This document shows positions 43,480 through 52,653 of a stretch of DNA of 64,000 bases, piece by piece. The stretch's first letter is position 1, and every line of letters starts with the position of its first letter. Under the pieces are notes generated by a model that searched no databases, was not told where the DNA came from, and was given only the letters and a program-made list of their open reading frames with translations. The stretch comes from Flavobacterium sp. KJJ. Its GTDB lineage: Bacteria > Bacteroidota > Bacteroidia > Flavobacteriales > Flavobacteriaceae. Position numbers and translations under genes: made by a program. The stretch covers positions 372,001 to 436,000 of the forward strand of contig NZ_JARP01000001.1 in assembly GCF_000708595.2 (NCBI RefSeq). The letters run 5' to 3'.

Positions 43480-46281
43480 TTGAAAACTAAACTTTCTACT
43501 TTATTTCTTTTAATGAGCTTTATCCTGTTTTCGCAGGAGTTCCCGCCAATTATTAAATACTCTTCGTCAATTTATGGCGCTGGAAATCAGAGTTGGATGA
43601 TCTCACAAGACGATCAGAATTACTTATATTTTGCTAATAATGAAGGACTTTTAGAATTTAACGGAACAAATTGGCAATTATATCCAGCACCCAATGAAAC
43701 AATTATTCGCTCTGTAAAAGTAATTGGAAATAAAATCTACACAGGATGTTATATGGATTTCGGTTATTGGACGAGACAGCGCAATGGAAAATTAAAATAT
43801 ACTTCGCTCAGTAATACCATTAAGGACAAAATTTTAGATGATGAACAATTTTGGAATATCCTGAAATACGATCAATGGATTTTGTTTCAATCCTTAAACC
43901 GAATTTATATTTACGACACTAAAACCGGAAAATTTAAAATAATTGCACCTAAAAATGGCGTCATCAAATCTTTTTCTGCTAAAAACGCTATTTATTTTCA
44001 GACTATAAAAGATGGGCTTTTTGAAATTGAAAGCGGTAAATCAAAATTAGTTTCAGATAATCCGATTCTGAAAAAATTTACGATTGTGAATGTTTTTACT
44101 ACAGATGATGGTTTGCTGATTCAAACACAATTAGACGGAATTTATAAATTGACTGGGAATACATTAACGCGTTTTTCTACCGATGTTGATGCAGAATTAA
44201 AATCGAGTTTTGTGTATAGTAGTCAATTATTGCAGGATGGAAGTTTTGCATTGGGAACAGTTTCTAACGGAATTTTTATTTTATCAAATACAGGAAAGCT
44301 AAAATATCATATTTCGCAAAGTAAAGGTTTGAGCAATAATACGGCATTATCGCTTTTTGAGGATAAAGATCAGAATTTATGGGCTGGTCTTGATAACGGT
44401 ATAAATTGCATCAACATTCAGTCTCCTGTTCATAGTTTTACAGATGATTCTGGAGTTTTAGGAACGGTGTATGCTTCTGCAAGTTTTAACGGTTTGCTTT
44501 ACGTGGGTACAAATCAAGGTTTGTTTTGTAAAAATATGCAAAGCAATTCAGAATTTAAATTCATAAACGGAACGAAAGGGCAGGTTTGGTCACTTTTTGT
44601 ATACGACAATACGCTTTTTTGCGGCCATGATTCGGGGACTTTTATAATTTCTAATGATTTGGCTAAAAATATATTTTCATCTTCAGGAACTTGGAAGTTT
44701 GAAGTTGTTCCGAATACTAAAAACCAATTGCTTCAAGGAAATTATTACGGAATTTCGGTTTTAGAAAAAGTAAATAATCAATGGGTTTTTAGAAATAAAA
44801 TCGAAGGCTTTGATTATTCGTCACGCTATTTTGAAATCACAAATAATTTTGAGCTGTATGTAAGTCACGAGTATAAAGGTATTTTTCGATTAAAGTTAGA
44901 CAAATCTTTGTTGAAAACTAAAGGGTTTTATACTTACAAATCGCCTCAAAAAGGAAAAAACGCAAGTTTAACAAAATTCAATAATGCTATTTACTATGCA
45001 TTTAAAGGAGGTATTTTTAAATTAAATCCAAAAAATAAACTTTTTGAAAAAGATAATCTATTAAGTTCCATTTTCGAAAAAGACGAATACACATCTGGAA
45101 AATTGATCGTCGATAATTCAAATAAAATTTGGCTTTTTTCTAAAAATTACATTCATTATTTCTCTGCGAGCAAACTCAGTAATCAATTAAAACAAAACGT
45201 GATTCCGATTCCGTCTTCGTTAACCAACTCAATGCTCGGTTTTGAAAATATTACGCAAATTTCAAAGTCTACTTATTTAATTGGTACAACAGACGGTTAT
45301 TATACCTTAAATATTGAGGATTTAAGCTTTAAAAATTATACTGTATTTATTACTGATATTACAATCAACAAACAAAATGAAACCCTAAAAAATGTAGCTC
45401 TTGGAAATGAAGGAAGCTTTAGTTCGAATGAAAATAATATCACTTTAAATTATACGGTTCCAGAATATAATAAATACATCAATTCTGAATATCAATATTT
45501 GTTAGAAGGATTTCAGAATGACTGGAGTGAGTGGAGTACAAAAGCGACAGTTAACTTTAAAAATTTATCTCCAGGAAAATATACGTTTAAAGTAAGAGCT
45601 AAATATGCCAATACAATTCTTGAAAATACAGCTGCGTATACTTTTGTAGTTTTAAAGCCTTGGTATTTGACCAATTTAGCCTGTTTTATTTATTTTATGC
45701 TAATTGTTATAATGGCCTATTTTATAAACAAAGCCTATAGAAATTATTATCATAAGCAAAAAGAGAAATTAATTGAAGAGAACAACCTTCTTTTAGAAAT
45801 TAAAGAACTCGAAAATGAACAGCAATTAATGAAATTGAGAAACGAACAGCTTTCGCAGGATGTAGATACCAAAAATCGAGAACTCGCCGTTTCTACAATG
45901 AGTTTGAACAGCAAAAATGAACTTCTAGCTTTCATTAAAGAAGATTTAAAGAAAACGACTCAAAACGACAGCAGTAATATTAAATCAGTGATTAGTACAA
46001 TCAATAAAAATATTACAGAAGAAGATTCGTGGAACGTATTTAAAGAAGCGTTTGATAATGCTGATAAAGATTTTTTGAAAAGAATTAAACAGCTTCATCC
46101 GTTATTGACGCCAAATGATCTTCGTCTCTGTGCTTACCTGCGATTAAATCTTTCTTCAAAAGAAATTGCGCCTTTATTTAATATTTCGGTGAGAAGCGTT
46201 GAAATAAAAAGATATCGTTTGCGTAAAAAAATGGATTTACAGCACGAAATCGGTTTAGTTGAATATATTCTCGCTGTATAG
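43480..46281 (+). CDS. Membrane-spanning PUL regulator: propeller, Y_Y_Y domain and LuxR-type HTH
   Basis: The 933-residue protein has a signal sequence (TLFLLMSFILFSQ), a periplasmic two-component-regulator propeller region (about 20-620, with repeats such as NLWAGLDNGINCINI and LYVGTNQGLF) and a Y_Y_Y domain (YQYLLEGFQNDWSEWS to KYTFKVRAKYA, about 665-710). One helix (CFIYFMLIVIMAYFINKAY, about 735-755) leads to a coiled coil (ELENEQQLMKLRNEQL) and a C-terminal HTH (LRLNLSSKEIAPLFNISVRSVEIKRYR). No histidine kinase or receiver is present, so ligand sensing is linked directly to DNA binding. Start is TTG at 43480; the first ATG lies inside the signal peptide. It is upstream of, and presumably controls, the SusC/D operon. 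Confidence 0.88.
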   Translation: MKTKLSTLFLLMSFILFSQEFPPIIKYSSSIYGAGNQSWMISQDDQNYLYFANNEGLLEFNGTNWQLYPAPNETIIRSVKVIGNKIYTGCYMDFGYWTRQRNGKLKYTSLSNTIKDKILDDEQFWNILKYDQWILFQSLNRIYIYDTKTGKFKIIAPKNGVIKSFSAKNAIYFQTIKDGLFEIESGKSKLVSDNPILKKFTIVNVFTTDDGLLIQTQLDGIYKLTGNTLTRFSTDVDAELKSSFVYSSQLLQDGSFALGTVSNGIFILSNTGKLKYHISQSKGLSNNTALSLFEDKDQNLWAGLDNGINCINIQSPVHSFTDDSGVLGTVYASASFNGLLYVGTNQGLFCKNMQSNSEFKFINGTKGQVWSLFVYDNTLFCGHDSGTFIISNDLAKNIFSSSGTWKFEVVPNTKNQLLQGNYYGISVLEKVNNQWVFRNKIEGFDYSSRYFEITNNFELYVSHEYKGIFRLKLDKSLLKTKGFYTYKSPQKGKNASLTKFNNAIYYAFKGGIFKLNPKNKLFEKDNLLSSIFEKDEYTSGKLIVDNSNKIWLFSKNYIHYFSASKLSNQLKQNVIPIPSSLTNSMLGFENITQISKSTYLIGTTDGYYTLNIEDLSFKNYTVFITDITINKQNETLKNVALGNEGSFSSNENNITLNYTVPEYNKYINSEYQYLLEGFQNDWSEWSTKATVNFKNLSPGKYTFKVRAKYANTILENTAAYTFVVLKPWYLTNLACFIYFMLIVIMAYFINKAYRNYYHKQKEKLIEENNLLLEIKELENEQQLMKLRNEQLSQDVDTKNRELAVSTMSLNSKNELLAFIKEDLKKTTQNDSSNIKSVISTINKNITEEDSWNVFKEAFDNADKDFLKRIKQLHPLLTPNDLRLCAYLRLNLSSKEIAPLFNISVRSVEIKRYRLRKKMDLQHEIGLVEYILAV

Positions 46282-46334
46282 GAATCTAAAAATCAGCTCG
46301 AAAAAACTATACATTACCTCAACATTTAGAAATT

Positions 46335-46358
46335 GCACTGTTTTTGGAGTGCTTTTTT
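46335..46358 (+). terminator. Possible terminator after the regulator gene
   Basis: GCACT and AGTGC (46335-46339, 46348-46352) form a short stem with an 8-base loop followed by TTTTTT. The stem is short, so support is moderate. Confidence 0.45.
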
Positions 46359-46396
46359 GAATACACTCTCAATTCTTAAAATATAGTTAAATAAGG

Positions 46397-46468
46397 ATGT
46401 TTTTTGTGATATATTCAATTTAGAGATATTTTTTTTGTCATGTATGTTTTTTGTTGAGGTTGAATTTA
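46397..46468 (+). promoter_or_regulatory. Direct repeat upstream of susC, possible operator
   Basis: ATGTTTTTTGT occurs at 46397-46407 and again at 46444-46454 (offset 47). Each is followed 8-9 bases later by TTCAATTTA or TTGAATTTA, giving a 25-26-base imperfect direct repeat. It sits 55-126 bases before the susC ATG. It could bind the upstream regulator; chance in T-rich DNA is not excluded. Confidence 0.4.
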
Positions 46469-46522
46469 TGGTATTCCTAAGCTTATCAGATAATTTTATC
46501 TTTCAATAAAAACTAACTAATT

Positions 46523-49500
46523 ATGAAATCTAAATTATTACTAATCGTACTAATGCTGTTTACATCTTTTGCGTTTTCGCAGAATTTTGATGTTAACGGA
46601 ACGGTACTTGAAGCCTCTACAGGACTCTCATTGCCTGGAGTAAATGTAAAAGTTAAAAATTCGTCGCAAGGCACATCTACAGATTTTGACGGATCGTTTA
46701 AATTATTAGGAATCCCAAAAGGAACGATACTTGTTTTCAGTTTCATTGGTTTTAAGACACAGGAAGTTGTGGTTTCAGGACCCAAAATAACAGTAAGACT
46801 CGGTGATGATGCTAAATCATTAGACGAGGTTGTGGTTATTGGTTACGGTACTCAAAAGAAAAGAGAAGTAACCGGAGCTGTTTCTACACTTGACAGCAAA
46901 ACTCTCGACATCTTGAAACCAGCAAGAATAGAGCAGGCGCTGCAAGGAACAATGTCTGGAGTTAATGTTACTACACAATCTGGAGCGCCTGGCGCACCTT
47001 TAGATATACGTATTCGTGGGATAGCCACAAATGGTGAAAATAGGCCAACTACCATTATTGATGGATATGTCGGAGATTTAAATTTAATTAATCCGAGTGA
47101 TATTGAAACCTTAACTGTTCTAAAAGATGCTCAAGCCGCAATTTACGGAACAATTGGAGCAAACGGAATCATTTTAGTAACCACTAAAACAGGAAAGAAA
47201 AACTCTAAAACAAAATTCTCTTTTAATACTTATACAGGTTTTCAGGAAACATCTAGAACTTTACCAACTCTAAATGCTACAGAATATGCTTTATTATTAA
47301 ATGAAAGTTATGCAAACGGCGGTAAAGCACTTCCTTATCCAAATGTTTCAGGTTTAGGAAAAGGAACCAATTGGCAGGATGAAGTTTTTGGTACAGGTGT
47401 TCCGATTATTAATTATGATTTATCCGTTTCTGGAGGTTCAGACAAAGTTACTTATGCTATCAGTGGTTCACACTTAGATCAAGAAGGTATTGTAGGTGGC
47501 GATAAATCTGGCTTTTTAAGAAATACGGCAAGGATTAGTCTTGGAGCTGATTTAACAGATAAATTAAAACTTAAGACAAATGTCATCTATACATATTTTA
47601 CAAGAAATACGTTAAATGAAAACGGACTAGGATCTGTTTTATTTAACGCATTGAATGTACCCTCAACTTTGAGTCCTTACGATCAAAATGGTAATTTTAC
47701 TTTAGTGCCAAGCACAACAGGTTTAGGAACAGAAATCATTAATCCGTTAGCTCAGATTGCTAATACTTATAACGATTACAATTACAAAAAAATCAACGGG
47801 AATTTTGGTTTAGATTACAAACTCTTTAAAGGATTTGTACTTTCTAGTGCAATTGGTTTTAATACTTCGAACAGCGAATCTAAAACATTTGCACAGCAAA
47901 TAAGCTATGGAGGAAAAGTTTTTGATGTTCAAAGAAGTTCTGTAACACAGGGAGCTGTAAATGATAATAATTATTCATTTGACCTTTTTGGAACTTATAC
48001 CGCAAAAATTGCCGAAAACCATAACATTGTAGGAACACTTGGAACTACTATTTTTAAAGAATGGGGCAATGGACTTTTTGCAACCGGTTATGATGTTCCA
48101 AATAATTCTTGGCAATTTGCAGATATTTCATTAACAAAAGGAATATCCGAAGCTTTAAGTAATAGCGCTTATGTTTACGATCAAAGGAGGCTTTCTTATT
48201 TTGGAAGACTGCAATATGATTATAAAGGAAAGTATTTATTATCAGCTATGATTCGCCGTGATTCTTCTACTAAATTCGGTCCTGGAAACAAAGTGGGTTA
48301 TTTTCCTTCTTTCACAGGAGGCTGGGTAGTTTCAGATGAAGGTTTCTTTGGAGAATCAAAAACAATCAACTTTTTAAAATTAAGAGCCAGCTACGGAACT
48401 TTAGGAAATGACCAAATTCCGAATTACGGTTATCTAGGACTTTTAACCGGAGAAGCAACTTATGTTTTTGACGGTGCTTTAGTGAACGGAACTGCAACTG
48501 GACAAGTTCCAAATCCGGATTTAAAATGGGAAGAAGCAAAGAAATTTGATGTTGGTTTAGACTTAAGACTTTTTAATGATAAAGTTTCTATCGTTACAGA
48601 TTATTTTATTGATACAAGAAGTGATTTATTAATTCAGAATATTCCGGTATCAGGAATTAATGGAACAGGCGCACCGGGTGCAAGTTCTCCAACTTTAAAT
48701 GCAGGAAGCGTTCGAAATTCAGGTGTTGAATTTGCGATTGATTACAAAGAAAGATTCTCAGATAATTTTACAATGAGTGTAGGATACAATGTTACTTTCC
48801 TTAAAAATGAAGTTTTAGAAGTAAACAACGGAACAGGATTTATAGAAAGCGGCGCTTTTGGAGTAGGACAGCCAGCTCCGGCACGTATGGAAATAGGAAA
48901 GCCAATGGGATATTTTTACGGATATAAAACCGATGGAATTTTTCAGAATCAAGCCGAAGTCGATGCACATCCTTCTCAAATTGCTTTAGGAGCAAATGCC
49001 GCACCAGGTGATATTCGTTATGTAGATAATAATGGTGACGGTGTTTTAGATGCAAAAGACAGAACCAATATTGGAGATCCAATTCCAAATGCAACAATGG
49101 GTTTCAATATGCAGCTAAATTATAAAAATTTAGATTTTGCTGTTTACACATTTGCTTCAGTTGGCAATGATATGGTACGCAACTACGAAAGAACATTATC
49201 TGACGCCAATCGTTTAAATTATGTTTTAGACAGATGGACAGGAGAAGGATCAACTAATACAACTCCTAGAGTAACAACTGGCGCTACAGCAAATAATGTT
49301 TTCTCTGATTATTTTGTCGAAGATGCTTCTTACTTCAGAATTCAAAATATTCAATTAGGGTATAGTTTGAATTCTCAAGTTGCTCAAAAAGCCGGTATGA
49401 CAAAAGTTCGCTTTTATACAGGGGTAAACAATCTTTACACTTTTACAAAATATAAAGGTTTTGATCCGGGCGCTTCAAACGGGAACCCAATTGGAGGCGG

Positions 49501-49564
49501 AATCGATTATGGGTTTTATCCTGTTCCAAGAACTTATTTATTGGGCTTAAACATTAATTTTTAA
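46523..49564 (+). CDS. SusC-like TonB-dependent outer-membrane transporter
   Basis: The 1013-residue protein has a signal peptide (MLFTSFAFSQ), a CarboxypepD_reg-like domain (about 24-100: VNGTVLEASTGLSLPGVNV), a plug (EVVVIGYGTQKKREVTGAVS; SGAPGAPLDIRIRG) and a 22-strand barrel ending RTYLLGLNINF. It imports oligosaccharides, with the SusD gene 11 bp downstream, through the outer membrane using TonB energy. The companion GH16 genes point to beta-1,3- or mixed-linkage glucan fragments. An upstream direct repeat (46397-46468) may be its operator. Length and order agree with the SusC family. Confidence 0.96.
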   Translation: MKSKLLLIVLMLFTSFAFSQNFDVNGTVLEASTGLSLPGVNVKVKNSSQGTSTDFDGSFKLLGIPKGTILVFSFIGFKTQEVVVSGPKITVRLGDDAKSLDEVVVIGYGTQKKREVTGAVSTLDSKTLDILKPARIEQALQGTMSGVNVTTQSGAPGAPLDIRIRGIATNGENRPTTIIDGYVGDLNLINPSDIETLTVLKDAQAAIYGTIGANGIILVTTKTGKKNSKTKFSFNTYTGFQETSRTLPTLNATEYALLLNESYANGGKALPYPNVSGLGKGTNWQDEVFGTGVPIINYDLSVSGGSDKVTYAISGSHLDQEGIVGGDKSGFLRNTARISLGADLTDKLKLKTNVIYTYFTRNTLNENGLGSVLFNALNVPSTLSPYDQNGNFTLVPSTTGLGTEIINPLAQIANTYNDYNYKKINGNFGLDYKLFKGFVLSSAIGFNTSNSESKTFAQQISYGGKVFDVQRSSVTQGAVNDNNYSFDLFGTYTAKIAENHNIVGTLGTTIFKEWGNGLFATGYDVPNNSWQFADISLTKGISEALSNSAYVYDQRRLSYFGRLQYDYKGKYLLSAMIRRDSSTKFGPGNKVGYFPSFTGGWVVSDEGFFGESKTINFLKLRASYGTLGNDQIPNYGYLGLLTGEATYVFDGALVNGTATGQVPNPDLKWEEAKKFDVGLDLRLFNDKVSIVTDYFIDTRSDLLIQNIPVSGINGTGAPGASSPTLNAGSVRNSGVEFAIDYKERFSDNFTMSVGYNVTFLKNEVLEVNNGTGFIESGAFGVGQPAPARMEIGKPMGYFYGYKTDGIFQNQAEVDAHPSQIALGANAAPGDIRYVDNNGDGVLDAKDRTNIGDPIPNATMGFNMQLNYKNLDFAVYTFASVGNDMVRNYERTLSDANRLNYVLDRWTGEGSTNTTPRVTTGATANNVFSDYFVEDASYFRIQNIQLGYSLNSQVAQKAGMTKVRFYTGVNNLYTFTKYKGFDPGASNGNPIGGGIDYGFYPVPRTYLLGLNINF

Positions 49565-49575
49565 TTTCAATTAAA

Positions 49576-51075
49576 ATGAAAAAATATTTATTTACAACCA
49601 TTATAACAATCATTCTGTTCTCGACAATAAGTATTTCTTGTTCAGATGATTTTGTAGATCCTACGCCAGAATATTCGATAGATTCTGAAAATTATTTCAA
49701 TTCAAAAGCCGATTATGATCAGGCATTAATTGCTGCTTACGATTTGCTTCAATCTTCTTACGTAAATGTTTTGCTGGGCGAAATTGCATCAGACAATACA
49801 TTGGCAGGAGGAGAAAGTCCAACAGATGTTATTGGTTTTCAGCAAATAGACGACATGATTCACACTCCTGTAAACAGCAATTTAAGAGATATCTGGAATT
49901 GGATGTTTGCAGGCGTTCAAAGAGCTAATTATATTCTTGAGTTTAAAGATAAAACCGATTTTGAGGGAAAAAACCAGCTAATTGCAGAAACACGTTTTCT
50001 GAGAGCATATTACCAGTTTGAGTTAGTGAAATGGTTTGGTGGAATCCCGATGAAAGGAGATGCTAGATTTAAAATTGGAGATGAAAAAACGATAGCACGT
50101 TCTTCAGTCGCAGAAGTGTATGCTTCTATTGAAGCTGATTTAATTTTTGCTGCAGCTAATTTATCTCCAACAGCATCTCAAAAAGGAAGAGCAACTAAAG
50201 GTGCAGCTTTGGCTTTATTAGGAAAAGCTTATTTGTATCAAAATAAATTTACGCAGGCTGCAACTGCTCTAGACGGTGTAATTACTTCTGGTAAATATTC
50301 GCTTCAGGCAGACTATAACGCCATGTTTGAGTTAGATGGAGAAAACGGTCCCGAATCTGTTTTTGAAGTACAGTATACAGATGTAGAAGGAGCTGGTTTT
50401 GGATGTCTTCAATGTTCTGAAGGGAACGTTGCAGTTGGTTTTAGCGGTATAAGAAATTATTCAGGTCCGTTATTTTCTTCTGGATTTAGTTTTAATATTC
50501 CAACTCAGGAAGGTGTAAATGCATTTGAAGTAGGAGACAAGCGTAAAGATGTTGCTATATTAGATATTGCAGCTTGGGCGACAGCCAATTCTTCATTTGA
50601 TGGAGGAAAAGGCGTGAGCTACGGAAAAGGAAATGAAGACACTGGTTTCTTCAATAGAAAATACCTTCCTAGAAAAAGAAGTGCAAGTGCAGCTGGAGAT
50701 TTAAACTTAACAAATCCAAACAATTACAGAGCAATTCGTTATGCTGATGTCTTACTTATGGCAGCAGAAGCTTACAATCGTGGAGCAATAGATGATGCAA
50801 AAGCTAGAACCTATTTAAATGCAGTCAGAAGACGTGCTTTTGGCGACAATAACCATGATATTTCAGCTTCTGGAGCAGCATTGACTGATTTTATTTGGGC
50901 AGAAAGAAGGGTAGAACTTTTTGGAGAAGGACACCGTTTCTTTGATTTAGTAAGAACTGGAAAAGCAGTTGGAAAAATAGCGGGTTTTACAGCTAATAAA
51001 AACGAATTATTTCCGCTTCCAATTGAAGAAATTCAATTCGCAAACGGAAACTGGCAACAAAACCCTGGATATTAA
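49576..51075 (+). CDS. SusD/RagB-like glycan-binding lipoprotein
   Basis: The 499-residue lipoprotein (signal TTIITIILFSTISISC, Cys23 as lipidation site) has the SusD pattern: TPR-like helices (LRDIWNWMFAGVQRANYILE; AETRFLRAYYQFELVKWFGGIP; GAALALLGKAYLYQ) and a C-terminal RagB region (NNYRAIRYADVLLMAAEAYNR; IWAERRVELFGEGHRFFDLVRTG). It caps the SusC barrel at the cell surface and captures the glycan. SusC ends 11 bp upstream and the binding lipoprotein starts 12 bp downstream, so these genes are one operon. Confidence 0.96.
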   Translation: MKKYLFTTIITIILFSTISISCSDDFVDPTPEYSIDSENYFNSKADYDQALIAAYDLLQSSYVNVLLGEIASDNTLAGGESPTDVIGFQQIDDMIHTPVNSNLRDIWNWMFAGVQRANYILEFKDKTDFEGKNQLIAETRFLRAYYQFELVKWFGGIPMKGDARFKIGDEKTIARSSVAEVYASIEADLIFAAANLSPTASQKGRATKGAALALLGKAYLYQNKFTQAATALDGVITSGKYSLQADYNAMFELDGENGPESVFEVQYTDVEGAGFGCLQCSEGNVAVGFSGIRNYSGPLFSSGFSFNIPTQEGVNAFEVGDKRKDVAILDIAAWATANSSFDGGKGVSYGKGNEDTGFFNRKYLPRKRSASAAGDLNLTNPNNYRAIRYADVLLMAAEAYNRGAIDDAKARTYLNAVRRRAFGDNNHDISASGAALTDFIWAERRVELFGEGHRFFDLVRTGKAVGKIAGFTANKNELFPLPIEEIQFANGNWQQNPGY

Positions 51076-51087
51076 AAAAACACTATT

Positions 51088-52641
51088 ATGAAAAAAGTAC
51101 ATTTTATTATAAGTCTTTTCGTCTTGATACTCTTTTTAGGTTGTGCAAGCGAAGAAAGCGGCAATATAGATTTAGGCGGTGTAAGTGCACCGGCCAACGT
51201 ATCTGCTTTGACAACGATAACACAAGATAATTCAGGTAAGGTTACTTTTTTACCTAAAGGCGAAGGCGTTACGCAATACAAAATAAATTACGGAGACGGA
51301 TCTCCAGAATCAGATTATTTTTCACCAGGCGGCACTGCGACACACACTTATAAAGAAGGTGTTTACAAGTCTAAAATTATCGCGATGGGAATTAACGGAA
51401 AAACAACTGAAACAACTCAGGATGTAATGGTTTCGTTTTTAGCACCAACAAATCTGCAGGCAACATTAGCACATGTTTTGGGTGATAATTTTTCAGCGAC
51501 CGTTACTGCGAAAGCAAATTTTGAAACGTATTTTCAGGTTTTCTTTGGAGAAACTGCCAATGAAACTCCAGTTAATTTTATGGAGGGTGAAACGATAAAA
51601 CATACATATGCAAACGTGGGAACTTATAAAGTAAAAGTTATTGCTTTGAGTGGCGGCGCAGCTAAAACAACTTATGAAGAATCTATTACGATCTCTAATC
51701 CTGTATTATTGCCGGTAGATTTTGAGTCTCCTACTCTTAATTATGCTTTTACCAATTTTGGCGGAGCTAATACAGTTGTAGCAAATAATCCGAGTGTTGG
51801 AGAAAATAATCCGAGCGCAAAAGTGGCTAAATTAACTAAAAATGCTGGTTCTGAAGTTTGGGCTGGATCATTTATAGAATTGGGAGTTCCGATTGATTTT
51901 TCAACTTTGAAAAAAATCAAAATCAAAACTTGGTCGCCAAAAGCGGGAATTGTTGTAAAAATGAAATTAGAGAACTTAACAAATCCAGACATTAATACAG
52001 AAGTAGATGTAACTAATACAGTTGCAAACGGCTGGGAAGATTTGACTTTTGATTTCTCTGCAGTAGACAATGCGAAAAATTACCAAAGATTAGTGGTTTT
52101 CTTTGATTTTGGAACTAATGGAACTGGAGCTGATTATTATTTTGATGATATTCAATTGACTTCTGGTGTAGAAACGGTAAAATTACCATTGACTTTTGAA
52201 TCTTCTACTTTGGTATATAAGTTTACAAGTTTTGGAGGAGCAAATTCTGTATTAGCTGATAATCCAGATAAAACAGGAATTAATACTTCAGCAAAAGTAG
52301 GTGCCTTAACAAAAGGAAATGGTTCTGAAGTTTGGGCTGGATCTTTTATTGAATTGGCCGCGCCGCTTAATTTTTCTTCTTTCAAAAAATTAAAATTAAA
52401 AGTGTGGTCGCCTCAGGCCGGAATTGTAGTCAAGCTAAAACTTGAAAATTTTGCAGACAGTTCTATTAATAAAGAAGTAGATGCCACCTCGACAGTTGCA
52501 AATGGCTGGGAAGAGCTGACATTTGATTTTGATGGAGCCACAACGGCCAATCAGTTTCAGAGAGTAGTTGTGTTTTTTGACTTTGGAGTTAACGGCACAG
52601 GGAAAACCTACTATTTTGATGACATTAAACAATCCAACTAA
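51088..52641 (+). CDS. PUL surface lipoprotein: two PKD-like domains and tandem binding domains
   Basis: The 517-residue lipoprotein (lipobox LFLGCASEES, Cys19) occupies the SusE/F position. It has two PKD-like beta-sandwiches (about 35-115: KINYGDGSPESDYFSPGG; about 120-200: YFQVFFGETANETPVNF), then two copies of a roughly 155-residue jelly-roll-like domain at 208-365 and 366-517. Each copy repeats FESPTLNYAFTNFGGAN or its variant, SEVWAGSFIEL, FDFGxNGTG and YYFDDI. The repeats are 158 codons apart and differ at many positions, an older duplication. The likely role is binding of the beta-glucan at the cell surface. It starts 12 bp after SusD and precedes GH16 by 12 bp. Confidence 0.85.
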   Translation: MKKVHFIISLFVLILFLGCASEESGNIDLGGVSAPANVSALTTITQDNSGKVTFLPKGEGVTQYKINYGDGSPESDYFSPGGTATHTYKEGVYKSKIIAMGINGKTTETTQDVMVSFLAPTNLQATLAHVLGDNFSATVTAKANFETYFQVFFGETANETPVNFMEGETIKHTYANVGTYKVKVIALSGGAAKTTYEESITISNPVLLPVDFESPTLNYAFTNFGGANTVVANNPSVGENNPSAKVAKLTKNAGSEVWAGSFIELGVPIDFSTLKKIKIKTWSPKAGIVVKMKLENLTNPDINTEVDVTNTVANGWEDLTFDFSAVDNAKNYQRLVVFFDFGTNGTGADYYFDDIQLTSGVETVKLPLTFESSTLVYKFTSFGGANSVLADNPDKTGINTSAKVGALTKGNGSEVWAGSFIELAAPLNFSSFKKLKLKVWSPQAGIVVKLKLENFADSSINKEVDATSTVANGWEELTFDFDGATTANQFQRVVVFFDFGVNGTGKTYYFDDIKQSN

Positions 52642-52653
52642 AAATTCGAAATC

